Shown here: positions 56,606 through 64,000 of the stretch, piece after piece
Position numbering within the stretch: position 1 is the stretch's first letter
Layout: each line of letters opens with the position of its first letter
Assembly: GCF_035222485.1 (NCBI RefSeq)
Contig: NC_085924.1
Coordinates: 3,162,001 to 3,226,000, forward strand
Source: Podospora pseudoanserina
Taxonomy: Eukaryota; Ascomycota; Sordariomycetes; Sordariales; Podosporaceae
DNA length: 64,000 bases
Direction of reading: 5' to 3'
Position numbers and translations under genes: made by a program
The notes under the pieces: model-generated
Told to the model about the DNA's origin: nothing
What the model saw: only the letters and a program-made list of their open reading frames with translations
Database searches by the model: none

Positions 56606-58558
56606 CTAGATAAGAATAAATTCCTGCTCCTCCCGCTTTCCAAGCCACTCGCCATCCATGATCCCCTTGGCGTAGCATGGTCCAACTAGCCGCCACCGAG
56701 CTCCATCAGCTAAACCACCGGCCTCATACGAGGGGATTGCTCGCAAAACAAGAGGTACTGCCAAGCCAGGTACCACAACGACCACATCACCAGCAACCAT
56801 CTTCTCATCCCCAACACCCAAATAGCCTCTTGAAGTCCTGAAAAAAGCCATTGCGCTGGTTTGCATAAGAAAGTCTTGGAAGCCCTGCCGCTCCACAGAG
56901 ATTTCTTCAGGTTCCCTCTCACTTGCCGAAGCTTGCGCCTGTTCCAGCAGCGGCCAGTGCGGCACATCCACATCACGCTTCAACGTGCCATAACCAGGCG
57001 CCATACCCCAAGACAAAGCCGAGTCAACAGCTTCCGACAGAGTTCCACCACCGACATATGCCTCTTCAACCACGTCTCCCTCAGGCTGAGGGAACACGAA
57101 CCGCGCCAACGACCTTATCCACGGCCCAAAGATTGGCTGCCAAAACTCAGTCTTGGAAGTGTAATCACCCCACTGCAATGGCCGCCTCATCGAAGGATAA
57201 ATCCCAACAACCATATCAACCTTCACTCCCCACACCGACAAAGTTTGCGCCACCTTGTTGAGAGAAAACCGTGGCTTTTTGCCCGATGATTTCCCTCCCC
57301 CTGCGTCATACACCTCCCTTGTGCGATAAGGAACAGAGTACACAAACCGATAAAAGTTCGGCACCCAGCTCTTGAGCCCTTTATACTGCCCCGCTGAACA
57401 AAACAACAGCACATCCAGCTCCTTTGTCGTCTCGATGATCAAGGTCGCCACATCCATGTAGACATCCTCTGTTGGCAGCTCATAATCTACCCTCACAGAA
57501 TTGAAGATATCGCCATCTTTCTCCCCATAAATATCCCTCACTATGTTCATCATAGCATAAACCTTGTCCACGGGCCATCGAGCACCAAGACTATTAGTCT
57601 TGACCATCAAATCCAACAACGACAGCCCCCCCTTCCCACGTTGCCGGAGCAGGGTTAGTTCCTGCAGGTACGCAATATCAACATTTAGCGGACTCGGACT
57701 AGGGATTTTATTCAACCCCAACTCCAACATATGCGAATGAAACACCCTGTTCGCCACCTCCAAAGCTTCAAACCAAAGCGCGTGGCCACCCAGCCAGAAC
57801 TCACGGGGTACATTCGGTGTGGAGGCTTCCTGATAAATCCAGGATCTCTTCCAGTAGCTCAACCGAGTCACAGCTTCGAGACAGGCACAGTCCACCTGGT
57901 TCACGATCTTCAACAGAGAAGTAGGCGAGATATCAGGCAGCTGGCTGTTTGCCCATGCAACGGCGACGCGCTGGTAGATATCCATTGCGTGCCCTGTCGG
58001 GTAGGCAGGCCAGAGGTTCTCCGGGAAGGGGGCGTCAAGGGTAAGCTTGTGTTCCTTGACGGGACCTAACCAGATGATGATTCGGGAGGCGGAGGCGTAG
58101 ATCTGGGACATGATCTTTAGCTGGGCGGTCTTTTCTTTTTTGGCAGTTTCTTCGTCGGCTTGGTTGATACAGATTGCGTCGATCCAGATGTAGCCTACGT
58201 TGGCTGCCCGGCGGGAGGTTGCTCCGTTGTGAGATGGGACTAGGTCAGGACGGGCCTGGCGGAGGAAGGCGTAGAGGTTTGACTGATGGATGGGGAAGGT
58301 TTCGGGAGTGGAGTCAGGGGAGGCGATGTTGAGTGTTTGAGGGGGGTGAAGCCTTTCTTTTTCGTCACCCCAGGTGTAGGAGAGGGCGGTGTAGGGAGGC
58401 GGGGGACCGGAAAGATCATGGTGGGTCAGTGTTGCTGCGATTGACCCGTCTGGAGCGGGGTGGTCTGGCTGAAGTTTTTCCGAGCATGGCCACTCTATAC
58501 GGAGGAGGCGGATGTGGCCCTGTTCAAGAGGGGCATGCTTGTATGTGAATTCCGTCAT
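56606..58558 (-). CDS. HET-domain (heterokaryon incompatibility) protein 2
   Basis: A single exon gives 650 aa from the ATG at 58558 (MTEFTYKHAPL), preferred over an in-frame ATG at 58606 because the family usually begins this way. HET motifs are YTALSYTWGDEKER (about residues 56-69), IWIDAICINQADEETAKKEK (about 129-148), QIYASASRIIIWLGP (about 153-167) and SWIYQEASTP for the usual RxWxxQE block. The C-terminus has TSRGYLGVGDEKMVAGDVVVVVPG and CYAKGIMDGEWLGKREEQEF, the same closing pattern as HET protein 1. The two differ too much to be a recent duplication. It acts presumably in allorecognition; no partner domain is attached. Confidence 0.92.
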   Translation of the reverse strand: MTEFTYKHAPLEQGHIRLLRIEWPCSEKLQPDHPAPDGSIAATLTHHDLSGPPPPYTALSYTWGDEKERLHPPQTLNIASPDSTPETFPIHQSNLYAFLRQARPDLVPSHNGATSRRAANVGYIWIDAICINQADEETAKKEKTAQLKIMSQIYASASRIIIWLGPVKEHKLTLDAPFPENLWPAYPTGHAMDIYQRVAVAWANSQLPDISPTSLLKIVNQVDCACLEAVTRLSYWKRSWIYQEASTPNVPREFWLGGHALWFEALEVANRVFHSHMLELGLNKIPSPSPLNVDIAYLQELTLLRQRGKGGLSLLDLMVKTNSLGARWPVDKVYAMMNIVRDIYGEKDGDIFNSVRVDYELPTEDVYMDVATLIIETTKELDVLLFCSAGQYKGLKSWVPNFYRFVYSVPYRTREVYDAGGGKSSGKKPRFSLNKVAQTLSVWGVKVDMVVGIYPSMRRPLQWGDYTSKTEFWQPIFGPWIRSLARFVFPQPEGDVVEEAYVGGGTLSEAVDSALSWGMAPGYGTLKRDVDVPHWPLLEQAQASASEREPEEISVERQGFQDFLMQTSAMAFFRTSRGYLGVGDEKMVAGDVVVVVPGLAVPLVLRAIPSYEAGGLADGARWRLVGPCYAKGIMDGEWLGKREEQEFILI

Positions 58559-58755
58559 CTTGTTTCTCTGTTGGCAGGTTGTGAGGAATAAGGACAACGC
58601 GGTCAAGTTGAGCTGAGGTATTAACGGTCGTCCTGAAGCCAGTGAGGCTCAGCGGGCTCAGGTTGAATGCTAAGCTGAAGGAGGAGTCCTTGGCATCGAC
58701 TATCGTCAGCTGACATGCCAGGTGATATCAATCTTGCCTCAGAATTGTATCGTTC

Positions 58756-60171
58756 TCAAGCCAAACATTTCCGATGAACGCCTGACGGCCCCATCTCATC
58801 ATATTCCTGACTCGATATGCACATATCCTCAAAGGTCGACAAGGACGCGAGCACTGAACCTCCCACCCACGTCAGGTATTTCATCCCAGGCGAGACTACA
58901 ACTTTGACGGACATATATGACGGGGCCATTTCCACGATCTCCTTTTGCAGCCTATTTGCTAATCCAGAAAACATCATGTTCCCACCAGCCAGGAAAATAC
59001 TACCAAACAGTTCCTTTTGAATGCTGGAGTCGCATTTCATGATGGCATCACACACCAAAGCATGTATTCCCCCGCTTTCAAGACCTAGTACCGATGGCCG
59101 AAACATAGCTTCAGGGCCTCGAAAACGCTCGTTGGTCAGGTTGATTACCTGCCCATCAGGAAGCTCGTGCGAGATTTCATGAAGCTGAAACGTAGGATCT
59201 GACTCCCTTTCCACCCACAATCGTGTCTCGTTCTCAAAGTCAAACGCAGTGTAACAACGCAAATGTTTGATGTTCTCGACAACCTCGTGCTCACTCGTGG
59301 TGGGGACGAAGTTGTGGCCGCTTTCTCTCAGGAGCTTGATCATGTAATCGGTAATGTGACGTCCACCGAGGTCAAGTCTTCTTATCGCATCTCGGACTGG
59401 GACTCCAAGCCCTTCATGGCCACCATGTACTAGTGGAACTGCGTGGGTCACGCTATCCCCAGATTCAACCACGAGCCCCGTAGTCCTTCCCATGCCGTAG
59501 AGTGCCAGCGATGGGTTAAGTGCCACATAGAAGGCAGGAACGTTGAATGTTTCAAAGATGATTTGTGTCATTTTTTCCCTGGAAGAACAGTCAGTTTTTC
59601 CGTCAGGTTAACTAGGTCAGATAGTGGCAGCTTACTTGCTGGTATCAGGAGTGAAAAGAGCATGTTCCATCAAAATGGGGTGCTCGTGGGGCTCAACACG
59701 CAGTTCGTGGTAGAGTGCATGATGCCATATTGCTTCAACGTCCTGCCAGTCTGTGATGACGCCTTGTTCTATCGGGTAGCAAAGTTCGAGGATCCCTCTT
59801 TTCGACTGAGCTTCGTCACCAACATAATTTTCCTTGCCACAAACATCAGCGGAGGTCCTGTAAAGATGGATGGTCAGCCGGAACACCCTGACAACCCGGG
59901 GCGCAGACGCACTTATGGTCCTTTGGTCTCCCGACAACAGACGCTGGTGCAGATGTCAACAGTTCTTCTGTTTCAGTATTGGACCGTTTGAGGTACATAC
60001 GGAATACGGTGGTTGGGTATTCATCACCAGCGAAGCCAGCCTTCATGATCAAAGATCTATACGTTGCACATTATAATCAGTCAGTCTTTCCCGCCACGTC
60101 AAAGGCCTTGCCATGAGGATCACTCACCCAGTATCAATCACAATAGCCGGGGCTGTGTCCTCCATATCCAT
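58756..60171 (-). CDS. Divergent actin paralog
   Basis: Five exons (60128-60171, 60001-60056, 59913-59943, 59636-59857, 58756-59578) give 391 aa with the full actin layout: [109 protein letters not shown], and the end VHRKCLA. The hydrolysis-related Gln in MTQI and the His in SVTH are kept. It differs from canonical actin, which is nearly invariant in fungi, at many sites. The D-loop (HQGVMVGMG in actin) is replaced by HKTSADVCG, and the second nucleotide loop reads AGGNMMFSG. It is therefore a second actin or an actin-related protein, not the main one. Exon 3 is only 31 nt. Confidence 0.87.
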
Positions 60172-60488
60172 GTAAAAGAAGGATGGAAACACCTGATAAC
60201 AATGCTTAACTTGGTTGTCGCTGTAGTTGCTGAGTGGAAATGTTGAGAGGATTGCCACTAAACCAACAAGCACATTCCGGGAGGGGTAAGCACCTTCGGC
60301 CAACAAGATTGGCCGAAGGGATGGTCTTGATGCTCCACAATATGCTGAGATGTTGGGACCTTGTGCGGGGCTGTGCCATCATGTAATGAAAAAGGTTATG
60401 TAGGCTTAACGATACTTCGATACAACAATTACAGCGGAAACAAAACATCGATCATCCCTCAATCCCGCTTTCATCCAACCTCTGCCCA
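60172..60488. other. Intergenic region upstream of the actin paralog
   Basis: About 320 bp holding the promoter of the actin paralog (minus) and the 3' flank of the polyQ gene. I see no other gene. Confidence 0.35.
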
Positions 60489-61790
60489 TCAATAGTCACG
60501 ATACACCTCCCACTCGCCTCGACCCCCGGCGTTCCCACCGTTATCCGCCCACCTACCCCTCGGTCTGCCACGACGAGTCTTGCCTCCATCGCCATCATCA
60601 AAACCCCACCGATCAGCCGCCACGTTTATCTCCCTCTCCTCCCTTTCCCAAACCGTCTCACGATAGCCATCACCTAGTTTACCTGACCGCGAACGAGATC
60701 GAGAACGCCTTGTCTCCTTCTTAAAATGACTCCTAGATCTGTACCGGCCCCCCTCCCTAGCTCCGAACCAGTCGTGAACTCTCTCCTGTGCACGCTGCTT
60801 GTCATTTTGTTGCTCTTTGACCTCCTTCTCTTTGTCAGAGTGATGCTGAAGATACGACGAGGTCGATGACACCGGGCTTCTCGGCGGCAGGGTAGAAAGC
60901 GAAATCGTATGAGATGTCGTTCCCGTGGGAGAAGCGGGTGGAGGCGAGGAGTAATAACCCCATAAAGCAGGTTCCATAAACGGGTTCTGGTACAATTCCC
61001 TCCCCGTGCTCGGGTTGTCATTCTCAGGAGATGGACGTCGCAACTGAAACCGTCGTTCGAGTCGTTGCAGCTGTTTATTCTCCGGATTGCTGATCTCCTC
61101 CGTGCTGTCCCCCCTCGAGGTCAAGCTGGCATGTGTCGATGTTGGCGATGTAATCACTGGAACTGGAGCAGAAGTAGTGGGGCACGAGACTGGGGTGACA
61201 AAAGAAACACGCTGCTGCTGCTGCTGCTGCTGTTGCTGCTGCTGTTGCTGCTGCTGCGCCTTTCTCTCCTTTCTTCTCTCTCGACGCTCCATCTTCTCTT
61301 TCTCGTGCTGGTGGTACTGGTCAATGTATAATTGCTCTCGGGCCCAGTCGGCGTCACGGCGTTGTTGCTCTCTTAGGAACGCCTCCTGAGCCCTACGGAC
61401 CCGGTCTTCCTCGCGCTCCTTGTTTTTGAGAAAGAGACGGTGGGCGGTTCCAGTGATGAAGGAATCCTCCAGGGCTTTGGCCAGCCCTCTTTCTTCCTGG
61501 GTTTGCCAGTAGTGAGCCCACTGTTGCTGGTTTGCCGCTCGGCGCTGCTCCTCGGCTTGCTGTCGGCGCAGTTCTCGAGCGCGGGTGAGATACCCGTAAT
61601 CGGGATATTCCACAGCTGGTGGGCTTCGACGGGATGTTTGGGCTCCTGCAGGAGGGTCATTCAGGACAGGACTTGGAGACTTTGGTGGAAGGGGACGGTG
61701 AATCCCATGGTGACAGTACCCCAGGCTATGGGCACGGTGGTCACCGGAGCTTGACGGGTCTGCCCCGTCCGGAGAATAGTTGTGAAGCAT
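60489..61790 (-). CDS. Charged coiled-coil protein with a polyglutamine tract
   Basis: A single exon gives 433 aa (MLHNYSPDGADPSSSG). Residues 65-190 form a long charged helix rich in Arg, Glu and Gln (RARELRRQQAEEQRRAANQQQ, EKEKMERRERRKERKAQQQ) that ends in about 15 Gln residues. It is followed by a Thr/Pro/Ser stretch and a C-terminal RS/RE-rich part (YRSRSHFKKETRRSRSRSRS), and it ends GEWEVYRDY. The SR-like tail suggests a link to RNA processing, but I recognise no named family. The Gln run is coded by CAG with a few CAA, seen as CTG on the plus strand. Confidence 0.75.
   Translation of the reverse strand: MLHNYSPDGADPSSSGDHRAHSLGYCHHGIHRPLPPKSPSPVLNDPPAGAQTSRRSPPAVEYPDYGYLTRARELRRQQAEEQRRAANQQQWAHYWQTQEERGLAKALEDSFITGTAHRLFLKNKEREEDRVRRAQEAFLREQQRRDADWAREQLYIDQYHQHEKEKMERRERRKERKAQQQQQQQQQQQQQQQRVSFVTPVSCPTTSAPVPVITSPTSTHASLTSRGDSTEEISNPENKQLQRLERRFQLRRPSPENDNPSTGRELYQNPFMEPALWGYYSSPPPASPTGTTSHTISLSTLPPRSPVSSTSSYLQHHSDKEKEVKEQQNDKQRAQERVHDWFGAREGGRYRSRSHFKKETRRSRSRSRSGKLGDGYRETVWEREEREINVAADRWGFDDGDGGKTRRGRPRGRWADNGGNAGGRGEWEVYRDY
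61211..61257. repeat. CAG/CTG trinucleotide repeat in the coding region
   Basis: About 15 CTG units (CAG on the coding strand), interrupted by three TTG (CAA) units, encode the polyglutamine tract. Such tracts vary in length between strains. Confidence 0.9.
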
Positions 61791-62262
61791 GGCGTTTCTG
61801 TGAGGTACTGTAAAATGATAAACTTTGATGCTGACTGATGGAAGTAATCGAACAGTGAAGGTTTAGGCTGCTCAGTAGATGTTGGCAAAGGTCCATGGGC
61901 TCCCTGGACTTATGAAGGATGGATCTGCGAAGAAGCAGCCCGCAGAGAGGACAATGGACAAGGCCAAAGCTTGTTTGGTATTTCGTGGTCTGTGTTGAAT
62001 TCCTACGGGGAACCATTGCGGCGTACAGGACTTTTCGGTCCGTACAAAGGAAGATGCATGGCCCTGAAACATTGACTGTGCGACTGACAAAAAGTGCCTA
62101 TTGTTATACAAAACAGACACAAAGGACGGCTGAGCCTAAACAACAAGGTACTCATACAATGTCTCTCGGATCAACAGCAAGACATGTGTAGATCTCGTCT
62201 CAAAAACCCCTACACTCCAAAATCACATTTCGTACGAGAAGAAGGAGGTCCTTTTCAGAATC
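61791..62262. other. Intergenic region
   Basis: About 470 bp between the polyQ gene start and the F-box gene end. It holds the promoter of the polyQ gene. No further gene is seen. Confidence 0.35.
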
Positions 62263-63711
62263 TCAAGTGGTCTTTGGAGAGTGATCTAAATTCTGTCAGT
62301 TTGCTTTGTTCACCGATAGGCAGCCAAGTACACTTACCTTGCCTGCTCTTCTTTCGTCGCTTATCCGCGGCAGTGGCTCAAGTTTTGAAGCCTTTTTGTC
62401 TCTGAAATATGAGCGCACCATCGGCATGCATTCCGGGTCCACATCCCCAGCACCCCGGGCCTCTTCTCGAAGATTGTGGAAGAAAGTAAAATCCAGCGAG
62501 TGAGGCAAAAACCCAGCTTTGAGATCAGGGATAAACTGGTCCCAGCCTATACGTTGCCTTTTGGCATCATCCCACCCTCGCACGCAACAGGTTTCCAAGA
62601 CAATGGTTCTGAGTGATTGCTTGTGTCGAAGGAGGAAGTCAAGCATTGTTTCGTAGCCAAACCCCATATTTGTAAGGTGAACAGTGTGAAGTCTTTCCCA
62701 ATGATGATCATAGGGAATGAGGTCATAAAGCCACGCAGATTCATACTTAACACCCAGTGTCAAAGATTGCAAATTCGGCATTGTTTTAATGATGTCGTGG
62801 ACGAACTTGATGCGAGGGCTCTTGACTACCGAATATTTGCGTGGATCATCTACCCACGGCCGTTCATTGCCGAGCAAGATGCCAAAGTGAGTGAGTACCG
62901 AGAGCGGCGTGCTCAGAGAATTTTGTAAGGGGTAGATCGGGGGAAATGGCCAAGGCGGGAGCGCAGACGGCATATCGGAACGCTCAAAATCTTCATCTGT
63001 CGCTAGGAGGCTGAGGAAGCCCACCTGAATAGAGATGAGACGTGGGAGTGACCCGCCAGTTGCCTGGACTGCTTCTAAGATGGCTCGCAAATGTCGAGCT
63101 GTCCCCTCCACATGTGACACGCCTGTCATATCCAGGTTGAGGCAGTGGTATGCTGGTATCCTCAGTATGGGTTCCGTGGCGTTGGGCTCCCTGTTCCGGT
63201 GCCTGTTACTGTCTGGATAATCGCCCGCAACGATGATCTCCCGGAGATTGGGGAATTTGGGGACCACCTCTCGGAGAAAGTCAAAGTCTTCGCCCACTGC
63301 CAAAATTTGAACCTGATCGCGATGTATGCTGTCGACAACATCTCTCATTGCCGCGATCCAAGCTTCATCGACCGGCGGACGGTGGATGTCGGCGAGATGA
63401 AAGATATCTGGAAGCTCATTATCGTATGGATCATATGGAATATCGTCGTCGTAAGACTGGTATCTCCTCATGATTCGAGTGTTATATGTCAGCGACTGAA
63501 CATGCTCGGCGCGATAATCATTGACCATGCTTCGTAAGACGTCAAAGTCCTCATGGTGCATGCAAAACTTGATGTGTCGAAACGCGTGTCGATCTGCCGC
63601 TGCTTTCAGGACGCGGCATGATGCACGAATCGAGGACAGAGTATCGTGAAAATCCAAGTTGCCGCATATGTTGTCCATGATCTCTGACGGGAGCCCGATA
63701 ATAAGTGGCAT
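62263..63711 (-). CDS. F-box protein
   Basis: Two exons (62338-63711 and 62263-62292) give 467 aa from the ATG at 63711 (MPLIIGLPSEIMDNICGNLD). The F-box is at residues 1-40 (LPSEIMDNICGNLDFHDTLSSIRASCRVL), followed by leucine-rich stretches such as VPKFPNLREIIVAG, MPNLQSLTLGVKYESAWLY and LHTVHLTNMGFGYETMLDFLLRHKQSLRTIVLETC. It is a probable SCF ubiquitin-ligase adaptor with an unknown substrate. A 45-nt intron (GTAAGT...CTGACAG) near the end is convincing; without splicing the protein would end VSVLGCLSVNKAN, with it NLDHSPKTT. An upstream ATG at 63762 is possible but less typical. Confidence 0.87.
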
Positions 63712-64000
63712 TGTTGCTGTGCTAAAATAAGAGCTGTGGCCAGGGAAAAGAGTGCCAAACAAACACCGAGAAAATTGGTTGCCTGGGTTGAGCTCCGTTT
63801 GGCTTCAACCCCGCACGCCGCTGCCTGGTTGGCCTACCTGACACAAATTGGAAAGCACTACACACCACCATGCAAATGTTTGCAACTGATCACGGCAGCT
63901 CTGACGGCGACTCAGTTTCCCAAGTGGGTGCCAGGGCAGCCAAAGCAAAGAGACAACACCAAACCAAAGATAGCCAACCTTGGGTGAGTTTCCAATTTCC
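63712..64000. other. Right-edge intergenic DNA
   Basis: About 290 bp upstream of the F-box gene. No gene can be supported before the window ends. Confidence 0.35.

Noticed and set aside
61087-61389. Poly-Cys or poly-Leu peptides on the plus strand near 61.2 kb
   Set aside because: They come from the CTG side of the CAG repeat and have no independent support.
1-64000. tRNA genes, rRNA genes, CRISPR arrays, riboswitches
   Set aside because: I scanned by eye for tRNA B-box-like GGTTCGA sequences with matching arms and for regularly spaced repeats and found none that hold. CRISPR is not expected in a fungal nuclear genome.

Overview
The window is nuclear DNA of a filamentous ascomycete, most likely a Sordariomycete close to the Sordariales (inference). 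The evidence is short spliceosomal introns of about 45-80 bp with GTRNGT donors and CTRAC-like branch sites, HET-domain genes, fungal F-box and rhodopsin-domain families, and mobile-element remnants with RIP-like transition decay.

Region 1 (about 0.4-18.2 kb) is gene-dense and ordinary. In order it holds a mitochondrial citrate carrier (five exons), a small UQCC2/CBP6-like complex III assembly factor (minus), a BSD2/NDFIP-type membrane adaptor, a protein-L-isoaspartate methyltransferase, an F-box protein with an acidic repeat tail (minus), a PTR2 peptide transporter (minus), a very large coiled-coil protein (minus) and an acyl-CoA dehydrogenase.

Region 2 (18.2-27.5 kb) is sparser. It holds a secreted proline-rich protein, a decayed F-box gene and a rhodopsin-domain membrane protein.

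Region 3 (27.6-46.2 kb) is a mobile-element island. It contains solo or partial LTRs of one family (28.5, 40.0, 41.6, 44.5 and 44.7 kb), a retroelement integrase-like scrap, pogo/Fot1-like DNA transposon remnants (28.8, 34.8-35.9 and 45.0-45.3 kb) and a decayed hAT transposase (38.1-39.9 kb). Two host genes sit inside it: a cytochrome P450 with one in-frame stop, and an intact-looking SRPK-like kinase.

Region 4 (46.7-64 kb) has two HET-domain genes about 7.5 kb apart. The DNA between them holds an aldo/keto reductase relic, a broken small secreted protein and an RNase H-like relic. Beyond are a divergent second actin, a polyQ coiled-coil protein and an F-box protein.

The most unusual thing I see is a family of stand-alone RNase H-like reading frames present at least three times (29.2-30.1 kb minus, 31.1-31.6 kb plus, 52.4-53.9 kb plus, perhaps also 18.2-18.7 kb minus). 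All are decayed, and no reverse transcriptase is recognisable beside them. Other points of interest are a tandem SUMO-like motif array behind an in-frame stop in the F-box gene, a PPxY motif assembled across an intron, and a 16-bp triplication that accounts exactly for a transposase frameshift.
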